A DNA stretch of 64,000 bases from Nitrosopumilus cobalaminigenes (GTDB lineage: Archaea; Thermoproteota; Nitrososphaeria; Nitrososphaerales; Nitrosopumilaceae), in NCBI RefSeq assembly GCF_013407145.1, contig NZ_CP026993.1:62001-126000 (forward strand). The letters are read 5' to 3'. The notes under the pieces are model-generated. The model worked only from the letters and a program-made list of their open reading frames with translations. It made no database searches and was not told the DNA's origin. The position numbers and the translations under genes were made by a program. Shown here one piece after another: positions 37,794 to 47,360 of the stretch; position 1 is the stretch's first letter, and every line of letters begins with the position of its first letter.

Positions 37794-38531
37794 TTATTTT
37801 TTAAATTTTTCATACATTTCATTAATTTTTTTAATCATATCTATATTTTCATAGTCTATCAAATTTAGATTAGGAATTACGCAATGCCCTCCAATAATTC
37901 CAGGATACATTTTGGGTCTATTGCCTAAATTTTCATGAATTTCATCTGCAAATTTCCACATCTCATCAAAATCAATGTTTTCTTTTTCACAAATCATTTT
38001 TGTTATTTGTGCATAATTGATCAACCATCCATAATAGGTTGTATCCACTAATATTTTTGCCAATTCTGCAGTTTTTGTTGTTGACATCCAATCTATTTTT
38101 TCAAATCTATTTTCTAAATCAATTTTTATTTTAGGATCAATATTTTTTTCATCTGAAGAAATAAATTTTGTATATTTTTTAATATCGTCTAAAAATCTTT
38201 TATGTACTCCTCGAACTGGAGAATATAAAACCAAAACTTTAGATTTCTCTTGAATCATTTTTGTAGTTCCGGGCTTTACTGTTGAATGTACCAACACAAC
38301 TTTTAATCCCTCAATCTTATTGATCCAATTTATTGTAATATCTACAAACTCTGATAATTCTCCTGGTAAACAAACATGTAGATATTCTGGATTTTCAATT
38401 TTTTCATTTTCTGAATAATTTTTGCATTTAGAAGAATCTACATCAATTCCTATGCTGTCAAAATTCTTTTCTTCAAGAAGGTGAAATAATGTTTCTCCCA
38501 CTTCTCCCATTCCTAAAATAATGTCAGTCAT
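37794..38531 (-). CDS. Short NDP-sugar-dehydrogenase-like protein
   Basis: This 245-aa protein has a short N-terminal Rossmann motif (ILGMGEVGETL), STVKPGTT near residue 85 and GGHCVIPN near 213. These are landmarks of the UDP-glucose/UDP-ManNAc dehydrogenase family, including the catalytic Cys position. The C-terminal UDP-binding domain present in ~430-aa relatives is missing and the N-terminal domain is shortened. The gene is intact, not obviously a pseudogene, and may have another substrate or function. The full-length relative lies at 62576-63952. Confidence 0.65.
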   Translation of the reverse strand: MTDIILGMGEVGETLFHLLEEKNFDSIGIDVDSSKCKNYSENEKIENPEYLHVCLPGELSEFVDITINWINKIEGLKVVLVHSTVKPGTTKMIQEKSKVLVLYSPVRGVHKRFLDDIKKYTKFISSDEKNIDPKIKIDLENRFEKIDWMSTTKTAELAKILVDTTYYGWLINYAQITKMICEKENIDFDEMWKFADEIHENLGNRPKMYPGIIGGHCVIPNLNLIDYENIDMIKKINEMYEKFKK

Positions 38532-38598
38532 TATGCCTAATTTCAGAAAAACCCCCTATGATATATTCGTGTTACAAAATCATATTTTATTAAAAAAG

Positions 38599-38671
38599 TA
38601 GCCCGGCCCAGACTCGAACTGGGGTCAAAGGCTTCAAAGGCCTCTATGCTTGACCGCTACACTACCGGGCT
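38599..38671 (-). tRNA. tRNA-Gln (TTG)
   Basis: On the minus strand acceptor AGCCCGG pairs with CCGGGCT, with discriminator A. Anticodon stem GAGGC/GCCTT (one G-T pair) encloses loop CTTTGAA, giving anticodon TTG. The T arm is CCCAG-TTCGAGT-CTGGG. No intron or encoded CCA is seen. The amidotransferase GatD/GatE that makes Gln-tRNA-Gln is also in this window. Confidence 0.95.
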
Positions 38672-38740
38672 GCTAAATCGAGCACTTTCATTCCCTTAAT
38701 GAACTTTTTATTTGAATTTGGCTCATAAATCAAAAATTCA

Positions 38741-39769
38741 CTATTCTTTAATTGTTTGAATTAATTTTTGAATAGGGTCTTCCATCTGTTTTCTAATAGT
38801 TTCTGCTCTTTTATGACTCTGATTATTATTTGATTCAAAAATTTTCTTTATGTGTCTTGAAATATTATTTGGATTTGTTTCTCTTTTAACTAGGGATTTT
38901 TTTACTAAGAAATTTTCAATTATGTTTGGAACGGCATCATACGAAATTGTTGGAATTCCCATTAATGCAGATTCTGCAGTCATTGTTCCACCAGATCCAA
39001 TAAAAACATCTGTATTGCTTAACAAATGTTTTCCATCATATGACATTTTCACAATTTTTACTTTCTTGCCAATTATTTTTTGTAAATTCTCAATTTGCTT
39101 TGTATATCTTCCCAAGACTACAATATTTTCATTTGTAAAATCCATTCCAATTTTTTTGATTATGGGAATAATTTTACTAGATTTAGATGTATATGATGCT
39201 TCTTCTTCTTCTACCCTTATCAGAATATTCTTTTTAGAATTATTTTTAAATGGTAATTTTGCATCTTGATTAACTTTCCTCTGTATGGTAACTACAGCAT
39301 CAATTGCTTTGTATTGAATAATATTTTTTTCATCAATTCCATATGTTGTAAATTCTTTTTTTGATATTACTTGTGGAATTAACAATTTTTGAATTAATGG
39401 TAGCGTTAATCGCATTACTGCGTTAGCATGTGGAGAATCACAAAATGCTATATGTTTAATTCCTAACCCAAAAGATATTCTTGCTGCCTCTGGAGAACAA
39501 AAACTAATAGCAATATCAGGTGAAAATGTCTTAATTTTTTTAGACAATTTTTCCATTCTGTCAATACTGGCTTTGAGTTTACTTTTCTTATCTCCACCAC
39601 CATGCTTTCCGACAAAAATAAGGTCTAAACCACGTATTTTGGCTAATTTTGAAACTTCTTCATAATCTCGTGAAGTACACAAAAGATCGTATTTTTTACC
39701 TAATTTTTCAATTATTGGTTCAGAAAACAATAATTGTTTTGGTGTTAGAATATCTATCCAGATTTTCAA
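38741..39769 (-). CDS. DUF354 family protein
   Basis: This 342-aa protein begins MKIWIDILTPKQLLFSEPII and contains YDLLCTSRDYEE, FVGKHGGGDKKSKL, IAFCDSPHANAV and IGSGGTMTAESALMGIPTISYD, all typical of DUF354. The GSGGT-containing C-terminal half resembles GT-B glycosyltransferases and UDP-GlcNAc 2-epimerases. In archaea DUF354 genes often lie in surface-glycan regions, which fits nearby sugar genes, but no activity is established. Confidence 0.88.
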   Translation of the reverse strand: MKIWIDILTPKQLLFSEPIIEKLGKKYDLLCTSRDYEEVSKLAKIRGLDLIFVGKHGGGDKKSKLKASIDRMEKLSKKIKTFSPDIAISFCSPEAARISFGLGIKHIAFCDSPHANAVMRLTLPLIQKLLIPQVISKKEFTTYGIDEKNIIQYKAIDAVVTIQRKVNQDAKLPFKNNSKKNILIRVEEEEASYTSKSSKIIPIIKKIGMDFTNENIVVLGRYTKQIENLQKIIGKKVKIVKMSYDGKHLLSNTDVFIGSGGTMTAESALMGIPTISYDAVPNIIENFLVKKSLVKRETNPNNISRHIKKIFESNNNQSHKRAETIRKQMEDPIQKLIQTIKE

Positions 39770-39832
39770 GTAATTTCCTAATTATGGTAAGTTCAATAAG
39801 TTTTTCTTAGTCTAATACTAGCTGTAAATGTA

Positions 39833-40984
39833 ATGGGGGGAGCAAAAGTTGTTGTTTATGGACTTAGTACAGAAGGATATGCTATTGCATCTCAAATGGC
39901 AATCAAAGGTGCAGATGTATACATTATAGATGAATCAACACCATCAGCAATTTCTCTAAAAGCTGAAATTGCTAAAACATATCCGAATGTTTCTTCTCTA
40001 AAAGAAGATGAACCCTTGTTAGCAATGGAGCCCATAGATGTGGCAATTTCAAAAGCACAATACCTTTTCTTTACTCCACGAATTAGAAAAACCGGACAAG
40101 ACATCAAAACTGAAATTCATTCAAAATTCAAGGATGCAGTTTCTTCGATGAAAAAGAATAGCTCTGTTATTTTTACACTTCCTACTGGATTTGGAGGTAA
40201 CAATGAAAATATTTCATTACTCGAACATGTTACTGGTCTTCAGACTGGAAAACATATTTCATATTTTTATTATCCATTAGAAGACCTCAATGAACAACCA
40301 AAAATTATAGGATCATTTAATGGAAAAGAAGATTCTACATTATCAGAACTCCTAACAGTAGGTAAAAAAGAGAAAAAATTTGTAGCTATTTCATCATCTG
40401 AGCATTTCCATGCAATTGATGTTTTATCTAGATTTTCTAGTCTGTGTAGTGTTTTAGAGGTGTGTAAATATGCTCAAGATGAAGTAACCAAAAATGATCT
40501 TTCATCTGATGATTTTCAGGAAATCTTTCTAGACAATATGGTTAGTGGTTTATTTGATTTGAAATCTTTAGGCTCTTCTTTTGAAGGTGCAAATTCATTG
40601 ATGTATCTAATTAATGGAAGTGTCAAAGGAATTGATGGATACATCAAACGACTAATAGATGAAATTCGTTCAACTCTAAAGAAAAATGATCTCAAAGCAA
40701 GTAGAACAAAGATTGCATTATCTTGGACACTTGATCAACATGCAATGCGTGGAGATAAAATTGAGATGTTACAAAATTTAACTTCAAGACTACGAGATTA
40801 CATTGGTGATGTAGAGGCTTATGAAGATCCTAACTTTGATTTATTCCATAGTGATAAAACTACCATAGTAGTAGCTTGTTCGCAATCTGATTTTGAAAAT
40901 ATAGAAAAGACTAAACAAGATTCTGATCTGATTATTGTCAAAGCCAATCCTTTATGTGAAACAATCAATAATAGTATAAATTAG
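39833..40984 (+). CDS. Orphan Rossmann-fold protein related to NDP-sugar dehydrogenases
   Basis: This 383-aa protein starts KVVVYGLSTEGYAIASQMAIKGADVYIIDE, a strand-loop-helix-strand Rossmann pattern with a modified Gly motif (GLSTEG in place of GxGxxG). Later order (IDVAISKAQYLFFTPR, SSVIFTLPTGFGG, FYYPLED, then a long helical region from ~205 on) loosely parallels the NDP-sugar or 6-phosphogluconate dehydrogenase layout, but the catalytic Cys and Lys motifs are not recognisable. I do not know its function. It lies 22 nt before grpE on the same strand and may be cotranscribed with the chaperone genes. Confidence 0.6.
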   Translation: MGGAKVVVYGLSTEGYAIASQMAIKGADVYIIDESTPSAISLKAEIAKTYPNVSSLKEDEPLLAMEPIDVAISKAQYLFFTPRIRKTGQDIKTEIHSKFKDAVSSMKKNSSVIFTLPTGFGGNNENISLLEHVTGLQTGKHISYFYYPLEDLNEQPKIIGSFNGKEDSTLSELLTVGKKEKKFVAISSSEHFHAIDVLSRFSSLCSVLEVCKYAQDEVTKNDLSSDDFQEIFLDNMVSGLFDLKSLGSSFEGANSLMYLINGSVKGIDGYIKRLIDEIRSTLKKNDLKASRTKIALSWTLDQHAMRGDKIEMLQNLTSRLRDYIGDVEAYEDPNFDLFHSDKTTIVVACSQSDFENIEKTKQDSDLIIVKANPLCETINNSIN

Positions 40985-41006
40985 CTAAATTACTATTTTT
41001 GTTGAA

Positions 41007-41561
41007 TTGTCTAGTGAATCTAATTCTGATGAAATTCCAGTTGATGTAATTTCTGAAAAAGATACTGAAAATAATTCTCCTAAAATAGAACCAGAATCTG
41101 ATGTAGAAAAAATATCTAAATTGTTAGATTTGGAAAAACAAAAATCATCTGAATATGAAGAAAAATTAAAACTTGTATTAGCCGATTTCCAAAATCTTAG
41201 CAGAAAAACTCAAACTGATATTGAAAGTGGCATTAATTCAAAAATAAATGAATTCACATTAGATTTTTTAAAAATTTATGATGATTTTGTTAGAGCAAAA
41301 GAAGTTCTTTCTGACAGTAAAATTAATTCAGAAGGCTTGGATTCAATTTTGAAAAACATGGATGCTTTATTGAAAAAATATCATATTCGACCTATAGATG
41401 CATTAGGAGAGATTTTTAATCCCAATTTCCATGAGGCTATATCAATAATTAATGATCCTGATTTAGATGATGACACAATTACAAAAGAGATCAGGAAGGG
41501 ATATATTTCTCATGAGAGAGTTATAAGACCTACACTAGTAGAAATTTCAAAAAAAGGATGA
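41007..41561 (+). CDS. grpE: GrpE nucleotide exchange factor
   Basis: This 184-aa protein starts at TTG. An acidic, disordered N-terminus and a long helix (residues ~30-110) precede the C-terminal beta domain with GEIFNPNFHEAISIIND and KGYISHERVIRPTLVEIS, the GrpE signature. It releases ADP from DnaK. It is the first of the linked set grpE-dnaK-dnaJ, 9 nt before dnaK. Confidence 0.92.
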   Translation: MSSESNSDEIPVDVISEKDTENNSPKIEPESDVEKISKLLDLEKQKSSEYEEKLKLVLADFQNLSRKTQTDIESGINSKINEFTLDFLKIYDDFVRAKEVLSDSKINSEGLDSILKNMDALLKKYHIRPIDALGEIFNPNFHEAISIINDPDLDDDTITKEIRKGYISHERVIRPTLVEISKKG

Positions 41562-41570
41562 TGATAAAAT

Positions 41571-43460
41571 ATGGCTAAAATTATTGGTATTGATTTAGGA
41601 ACAAGTAACTCTGCAGCAGCGGTAGTAATGGGTGGAAAACCCACAATTATTCCAGCAGCAGAAGGGGCAACAGTTGGTGGCAAAGCATTTCCCTCAGTAG
41701 TAGCTTTTTCCAAAGATGGTGACCTTCTGGTAGGTGAGCCTGCACGTAGACAAGCAGTTACAAATCCAGATAGTACTATTGTTGCTGCTAAACGAAAAAT
41801 GGGTTCAGATCATACTTTTAAAATTCTAGATAAAGAATACAAACCTCAACAAATTTCGGCATTCATCCTTCAAAAAATTAAAAAAGATGCTGAAGCATTC
41901 GTTGGAGAACCAGTTCAAAAAGCTGTAATTACAGTTCCTGCGTATTTTGATGATAATCAGCGTCAAGCAACTAAAGATGCTGGAACAATTGCAGGACTTG
42001 ATGTTGTTAGAATAATCAATGAGCCAACAGCAGCATCTTTGGCATTTGGATTAGACAAAGCAAAAGAAGACATGAAAATTCTCGTCTTTGATTTTGGTGG
42101 TGGTACCTTAGATGTAACTATTATGGAAATGGGTGGGGGCGTATTTGAAGTTCTAAGTACTTCTGGTGATACTCAACTTGGTGGTACAGATATGGATAAA
42201 GTGTTAATTGATTATGTTGTTGATGAATTCAAGAAAAAAGAGGGTGTTGATCTTTCTCAAGATTCAACTGCAATGACTAGAATTAGAGAAGCTGCTGAAA
42301 AAGCAAAAATTGAATTATCTACTGTTATGGAAACCGATATCAATTTACCATTTATCTCTCATGATCCATCATCTGGCGCAAAAAATTTAGAATTAAGAAT
42401 TACAAGAGCAAAACTAGATGAACTAATTGGACCTATTGTAGAGCGATGTAAGCCTTCAGTACTCAAAGCCTTGGAAGATGCAAAACTCTCAAATTCCAAT
42501 ATTAATAAAATTGTCATGGTTGGTGGACCAACAAGAATTCCATTAGTCAAAAAATTTGTTAGTGATCTAATTGGTCAAGAATCTGAATCAGGTGTAGATC
42601 CTATGGAGGCTGTAGCAATGGGAGCGGCCATTCAGGCAGGAATTATTGCTGGAGATGTGAGTAGTGATATTGTTTTACTTGATGTTACTCCTCTAACATT
42701 GGGAATTGAAACTTTAGGTGGAGTTAGAGAACCATTAATTGAGAGAAATACTACAATCCCGACCTCAAAGGGTAAAGTTTTCACAACTGCAGCTGATAAT
42801 CAAACTGCAGTTACTATTCATGTTGTACAAGGTGAAAGACCTATGGCAACTGATAATGTTTCATTAGGAAGTTTCAATCTTACAGATTTACCACCTGCTC
42901 CAAGGGGCGTTCCTCAAATTGAAGTAAAATTTGACATTGATGCAAATGGAATTATTAATGTCACAGCAAAGGATCTTGGAACTCAAAAAGAAGCAAAAAT
43001 CACTATAGAATCTAACTCTAAATTATCTCCAGAGGAAATTGAAAAATTGAAAGAAGATGCAGAAAAATTCTCTGATGAAGATAAATTAAAGAAAGAAAAA
43101 ATTGATTTAAAGAACGAAGCAGAAAGTTACATCTACACTACAGAAAAATTAGTTAACCATGATCTTAAAGATAAAATTTCACAAGAACAAGGTATCAAAA
43201 TTACTGACGCCGTAAAAGAAGTTAAAGAAGTTTTAGATAAAGAAGCCGAAGAATTGAAACCTAAACTTGAAGCATTGCAAGCATTGGTAAATGAAGTTAC
43301 AACAGAACTTTACAAAAATGCTTCACCTCCACCCGGTGCAGATGGACAACAGGGTGCAGATGGACAACAGGGTGCAGATGGACAACAGGGTGCAGATGGA
43401 CAACAGGGTGCAGAAGAAACATCTGAATCATCTAAAACTGATGAAACAAAAACTAACTGA
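41571..43460 (+). CDS. dnaK: Hsp70 chaperone DnaK
   Basis: This 629-aa protein has the ATPase signatures [13 protein letters not shown] near residue 6, [13 protein letters not shown] near 166 and [12 protein letters not shown] near 316, and a substrate-binding domain with [12 protein letters not shown] and NTTIPTSK. The C-terminal tail carries four perfect GADGQQ repeats followed by an acidic, Ser/Thr-rich end. Archaeal dnaK genes are regarded as bacterial acquisitions. A purine-rich GGATGATG lies just before the ATG. Confidence 0.97.
   Translation: MAKIIGIDLGTSNSAAAVVMGGKPTIIPAAEGATVGGKAFPSVVAFSKDGDLLVGEPARRQAVTNPDSTIVAAKRKMGSDHTFKILDKEYKPQQISAFILQKIKKDAEAFVGEPVQKAVITVPAYFDDNQRQATKDAGTIAGLDVVRIINEPTAASLAFGLDKAKEDMKILVFDFGGGTLDVTIMEMGGGVFEVLSTSGDTQLGGTDMDKVLIDYVVDEFKKKEGVDLSQDSTAMTRIREAAEKAKIELSTVMETDINLPFISHDPSSGAKNLELRITRAKLDELIGPIVERCKPSVLKALEDAKLSNSNINKIVMVGGPTRIPLVKKFVSDLIGQESESGVDPMEAVAMGAAIQAGIIAGDVSSDIVLLDVTPLTLGIETLGGVREPLIERNTTIPTSKGKVFTTAADNQTAVTIHVVQGERPMATDNVSLGSFNLTDLPPAPRGVPQIEVKFDIDANGIINVTAKDLGTQKEAKITIESNSKLSPEEIEKLKEDAEKFSDEDKLKKEKIDLKNEAESYIYTTEKLVNHDLKDKISQEQGIKITDAVKEVKEVLDKEAEELKPKLEALQALVNEVTTELYKNASPPPGADGQQGADGQQGADGQQGADGQQGAEETSESSKTDETKTN
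43335..43406 (+). repeat. Four perfect 18-bp repeats in the dnaK tail
   Basis: The unit ggtgcagatggacaacag occurs four times head to tail, followed by a partial copy, and encodes (Gly-Ala-Asp-Gly-Gln-Gln)4. The perfect DNA identity suggests recent slippage and likely copy-number variation among strains. Confidence 0.95.
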
Positions 43461-43508
43461 GATTCCAATTCAATCATTTATAGTATAATTATGATTAAGG
43501 TATGATTC

Positions 43509-44567
43509 ATGGCTGCAAAACGAGATTATTATGAAGTTTTAGGTGTTACAAAAACATCTTCACCAGATGAAATTAAACAACAGTATAGAAAATTAGCCTT
43601 AAAATTTCACCCTGATCGAAATCAATCTGCAGAAGCCGGAGAACATTTCAAAGAAATTTCTGAAGCATATGCTGTAATCTCAGATCCTGAAAAAAAACAA
43701 ATCTATGATCAACATGGACATGCAGGTGTTGATGGCAGATATTCAACTGATGATATCTTTCAAGGTGCACAAGGCGGAGGATTTGATTCTATTTTTGAAT
43801 CAATTTTTGGTCGTGGTGGGGGCGGAGGATTTGGATTTAATCAACAACGAGGTTCTGATATTCTATATCAAACTTCGGTAACTTTAGAAGATGTTCTTCA
43901 TGGTAAAAAAGTAGAAATTAATTTACAAAAACAAATCCAATGTGATATTTGTAATGGTTCTGGTGCTAAACCTGGTACCAACAAAAAAACCTGTGGAACA
44001 TGTAATGGTCAAGGACAAGTTAGACAAACTCGAAATATGGGATTTGCATCTTTTGTAACTGCTGCACCATGTTCTGCATGTAGAGGACAGGGCTCCATAA
44101 TTGAAACTCCTTGTAATGAATGTAAAGGACAAGGAAAGAAAAAAGGATCAAAGACAGTTTCATTTGATATTCCTCCTGGAATTGATTCAGGTGACTATAC
44201 AGTACCTGGTGAAGGAAATGAGATTCCTGATGGTGAAAATGGTGATCTAATAGTTAGAGTAAATGTTCAACCTCACTCTAAATTTAATAGAGATGGAAAA
44301 GATATTTTCTATGATCATGATGTTTCAATGATTGATGCTGCATTAGGATGTGAAATAATTGTTCCAACCTTGGAAGGAACAGAAAAAATTAAAGTTGATT
44401 CTGGTAGTCAACCCAATACCATAATCAAACTAAAAGGAAAAGGAGTTACGCACATTAACTATAGAGGAAAAGGAGATCAATTTGTCAGAATTGTGGTTAA
44501 TGTACCTAAAAAACTCAATAAACATCAAAAAAATCTTTTAGATGAATTTCGAAAAACAAGTGACTAA
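43509..44567 (+). CDS. dnaJ: Hsp40 co-chaperone DnaJ (type I)
   Basis: This 352-aa protein has an N-terminal J domain with the HPD motif (KFHPDRNQ near residue 30) and a Gly/Phe-rich linker (GRGGGGGFGF near 99). Four CxxCxGxG zinc repeats follow (CDICNGSG, CGTCNGQG, CSACRGQG, CNECKGQG), then the C-terminal substrate domain. It is somewhat shorter than E. coli DnaJ. It stimulates DnaK ATPase. The HAD gene starts one base after its stop. Confidence 0.96.
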   Translation: MAAKRDYYEVLGVTKTSSPDEIKQQYRKLALKFHPDRNQSAEAGEHFKEISEAYAVISDPEKKQIYDQHGHAGVDGRYSTDDIFQGAQGGGFDSIFESIFGRGGGGGFGFNQQRGSDILYQTSVTLEDVLHGKKVEINLQKQIQCDICNGSGAKPGTNKKTCGTCNGQGQVRQTRNMGFASFVTAAPCSACRGQGSIIETPCNECKGQGKKKGSKTVSFDIPPGIDSGDYTVPGEGNEIPDGENGDLIVRVNVQPHSKFNRDGKDIFYDHDVSMIDAALGCEIIVPTLEGTEKIKVDSGSQPNTIIKLKGKGVTHINYRGKGDQFVRIVVNVPKKLNKHQKNLLDEFRKTSD

Positions 44568-44568
44568 A

Positions 44569-45108
44569 ATGAAAATTGCATTAGACGTAGACGGTGTACT
44601 TGCAGATGTCATAATATCATGGCTAAATTTTAGTAATTCAATAAGACCAAAAATTGCCAAACATCAAATTACAAATTGGGAATTTTGGAAAGAATTCCAA
44701 ATAGATCCTTTTGATTTTTATGCTGAACTTAGTTCATGTTGGAAAGATTGGATGTCAATACCTACAACAGAAACAAATCTTTCATCAATAACAAAATCTC
44801 TTTCTAGTCTTGCTCAAGTGGATATTGTAACTGCTAGGGAACGTTCTACTGATTCTTTTGTCAAATCTTGGTTAGATCATCATAACATATCTTATGACAA
44901 TTATGTTTCAGTTATTGACGGTCCAATGAAAGCCAATTTAGATTATGATGTATTTATTGATGATTCCCCTCTTAATGCAGAAAAATTTCTTAAAAATAAT
45001 AAAAAAGTAATTTTGTATTCACAACCTTGGAATCAACATGTTTCTGAAAATCAAATCCATCGAGTTTCAAATCTTTCTGAAGCAGTTGAAAAAATAAAAA
45101 TTAGTTAA
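44569..45108 (+). CDS. HAD-superfamily phosphatase, 5'(3')-nucleotidase-like
   Basis: This ~179-aa protein starts MKIALDVDGVLADV, HAD motif I with DxD. IVTARE is motif II and a Lys (GPMKANL) supplies motif III. DYDVFIDDSPLNAE is motif IV. The layout is that of the deoxyribonucleotidase/NT5C-like group; the substrate is unproven. The ATG at 44569 follows the dnaJ TAA by one base and is preferred to an upstream ATG inside dnaJ. It converges on the 54-aa zinc protein with a 4-nt overlap. Confidence 0.8.
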   Translation: MKIALDVDGVLADVIISWLNFSNSIRPKIAKHQITNWEFWKEFQIDPFDFYAELSSCWKDWMSIPTTETNLSSITKSLSSLAQVDIVTARERSTDSFVKSWLDHHNISYDNYVSVIDGPMKANLDYDVFIDDSPLNAEKFLKNNKKVILYSQPWNQHVSENQIHRVSNLSEAVEKIKIS

Positions 45109-45269
45109 TCTTTTTCAAATTTTCTAATATTGACTTGATGACCATTTCTAATATGTGTAGAATGTGTAGTGTTTACTAATTCACCAACTTTTTCTTCACT
45201 GTAAAATTTTGTATTGTATCGTCCTAGTATTTTTTTACAGTTTGAACAATATACTTCTCTAAATTCCAT
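45105..45269 (-). CDS. Small Com-like zinc protein (54 aa)
   Basis: The ORF from the ATG at 45269 to the TAA at 45105 encodes MEFREVYCSNCKKILGRY..., with one clear CxxC (C8/C11) followed by two His residues (THSTH) and GH near residue 44. These could complete a zinc site. Its start resembles Com-type zinc-finger peptides. The stop overlaps the HAD gene stop by 4 nt. It is short enough to be skipped by gene callers. A weaker TATA-like AT run lies about 18-19 nt upstream. Confidence 0.6.
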   Translation of the reverse strand: MEFREVYCSNCKKILGRYNTKFYSEEKVGELVNTTHSTHIRNGHQVNIRKFEKD

Positions 45270-45347
45270 TTTATCTCTTGATTAATTTTTTGTAGTTGTT
45301 TTCAAGTATAATAAAGAAACTTATTCTAGATTTCAAATTTTTTCAAT

Positions 45348-45435
45348 GCGGGAGTCACCCAGCCTGGTCAACGGTGTAAGGTTCAGATCCTTATCTTCTA
45401 GGAGTTCGTGGGTTCAAATCCCACTTCCCGCACCA
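45348..45435 (+). tRNA. tRNA-Leu (CAG), CCA encoded
   Basis: Acceptor GCGGGAG pairs with TTCCCGC, and discriminator A is followed by an encoded CCA (45433-45435). Anticodon stem TAAGG/CCTTA encloses loop TTCAGAT (anticodon CAG). The long variable arm TCTTCTAGGAGTTC marks a class II tRNA. The T arm is GTGGG-TTCAAAT-CCCAC. GatE ends 2 nt downstream on the other strand. Confidence 0.95.
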
Positions 45436-45437
45436 AT

Positions 45438-47348
45438 TTATTTCAGATTTTGTATTTTCTTTTTGATATATTTTAAAAGAAGATTATTGATTATTTCACC
45501 AGAAGCTTTACCCCTTAATTCTTTCATAGCAATTCCCATTAATGGTCCCACTGCTCTTTCTTTTTGATTTTTAATGATCTCTTCATTTTTCTCTACAATT
45601 TCTTCAATGATTTTTTCTAGATCATCTTTGTTTACAGATTGAATTGATGCATTCTTCATAGCTTCTTCAATAGTTTTTGATTTTCCAGCCATTATATTTT
45701 CAAATACTATTTCAATAGATTCTTTGGCAATTTTTCCCGCTTCCAATAACTGAAATGATTTCATTATCTCTTCATTTTTTAATAAATTAGAATCTAGACC
45801 ACTTCTTTCCAAATTTGTAATTGAAGAACAAAGAACTGATGCAACAAATGTTGGATTTATGTTAATCTTTTCAATAATCTTTTCAAATAATCCAATATAT
45901 CGTGAATCAAAAATTTGCTCTGCAAGTTGAGGATTAATTTTGTATTTAGTTTCTAATCCTTTTATCGAATCATCCCATGATTTTGGTATGTTTTTTTCAG
46001 CTTCTAATAGTTCTTCTTTTGTAATAATTATTGGAGGTATGTCTGTTTCAGGATACATTCTTGCAGCACCTGGTCTAGGTCTGAGAAATTTTGTTTCCCC
46101 TGCTTGAGTAGCTAGTCTAGTATCTATTGGAATGCCGTGATCTTTGATATGCTCTATTCTTAAAATAATTTGATCTACAATTGTATTGATTTTTTCTTGT
46201 GGTGATGCTAGAATCAAAAATGCATCATTTTCTTTTATTTCTGAATATTTCTTTAATTCTTCCAAATCTGACTCTTCAATTCCATAATTAGGAAGTTCAT
46301 CTGAATGAAACACACCACCAATTCCAAAAAATCTCACTAGTTCTGCTACTTCCCTACCTAATCTAATGCCTTCATATGGTGAAAATCCAAACATTCCAGC
46401 CATATTTTTAAAAGATATGGCAATTATTTTTTGATTTTTCTTTATTGCATTTTGAATTATTTTTGATTTACATTTTGAAAATAATTCTGTAATGTCTTTT
46501 TTATCATCTTTAGAAAAATTCCAATTACTCTCTTGAATTTTTTTTGAGATTTTTAGCAAGCCGTGTTGTCTTTTAGCTTCATATTCCACAACTTTTTCTA
46601 ATTGATCTAATTGTTGTACCCCTTTCACTTCAATTACAACACCCCCTCCATCTTTAATTGAAACATTGACATCTTGCCTGATTGATCCTAAACCTCTTTT
46701 CACTTGTTTTGTACTTCTCAAAATCCTTCCTAATGACAATGCAATTTTTTTGATTTCTGTTAATTCTACTTCAAAAGGATCTGTTGCAATTTCAACTAGT
46801 GGAACACCTAAACGCTCCAATCCAAATTTCCTTATTGAACCTTCTTCACCTAAAATTTTAGCAGCATCTTCTTCAAGACAGATTGATTGAATGCCTATCT
46901 TGATGTCCCCTGCATTATAAAATCCACCTTGTGAAATTAGCATGGTACGTTGAAATCCTGTTGTATTGGAACCATCAATTACTGTTTTCCTCATAGGGTA
47001 AATTTCACTAAAAATATTTGATTTTAACGCTGAAGAAATTATTAATGTAATTTTTCTTGCATCTTCATCCAATTCATGTGGTGGTTCTTCATCTTGTTCT
47101 ACTAAACAACTACTTTCATGATTTGCATAATACATTATTGTTTTAGATTTTGTACTTTCAAACAATGCTGCAGGATCAAATTCTCCTAACTCACTTTTAG
47201 ATGCACGTAATTTCCTTTGAAATTTGATTGAATATTCATCTGATTCAATAGGCATACAATTACAGAATAATTTTTTATTTGTTGCAAGCTGTTGGTGAAT
47301 TTCTAAACCTACTTTGACGCCTACATTATTAATTGAAAATTCTTCCAT
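45438..47348 (-). CDS. gatE: Glutamyl-tRNA(Gln) amidotransferase subunit E
   Basis: This ~636-aa protein is the archaea-specific partner of GatD that amidates Glu-tRNA-Gln. The N-terminal GatB-like domain has VGLEIHQQLATNKKLFCNC and DGSNTTGFQRT near residue 130, and LVEIATDP is conserved. A GAD-like insertion follows in the middle, and a YqeY-like helical tail is at the C-terminus. The ATG at 47348 is preferred; a GTG at 47360, directly after the gatD stop, would add four residues. It forms an operon with gatD upstream. Confidence 0.96.
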   Translation of the reverse strand: MEEFSINNVGVKVGLEIHQQLATNKKLFCNCMPIESDEYSIKFQRKLRASKSELGEFDPAALFESTKSKTIMYYANHESSCLVEQDEEPPHELDEDARKITLIISSALKSNIFSEIYPMRKTVIDGSNTTGFQRTMLISQGGFYNAGDIKIGIQSICLEEDAAKILGEEGSIRKFGLERLGVPLVEIATDPFEVELTEIKKIALSLGRILRSTKQVKRGLGSIRQDVNVSIKDGGGVVIEVKGVQQLDQLEKVVEYEAKRQHGLLKISKKIQESNWNFSKDDKKDITELFSKCKSKIIQNAIKKNQKIIAISFKNMAGMFGFSPYEGIRLGREVAELVRFFGIGGVFHSDELPNYGIEESDLEELKKYSEIKENDAFLILASPQEKINTIVDQIILRIEHIKDHGIPIDTRLATQAGETKFLRPRPGAARMYPETDIPPIIITKEELLEAEKNIPKSWDDSIKGLETKYKINPQLAEQIFDSRYIGLFEKIIEKININPTFVASVLCSSITNLERSGLDSNLLKNEEIMKSFQLLEAGKIAKESIEIVFENIMAGKSKTIEEAMKNASIQSVNKDDLEKIIEEIVEKNEEIIKNQKERAVGPLMGIAMKELRGKASGEIINNLLLKYIKKKIQNLK

Positions 47349-47360
47349 ATTGATTCCCAC

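Noticed and set aside
43291-43488. 65-aa ORF in the dnaK tail with repeated VQMDNR
   Set aside because: It is the same 18-bp repeat read in another frame inside dnaK.
45346-45567. 73-aa ORF on the plus strand
   Set aside because: It spans the tRNA-Leu gene and the antisense of gatE.
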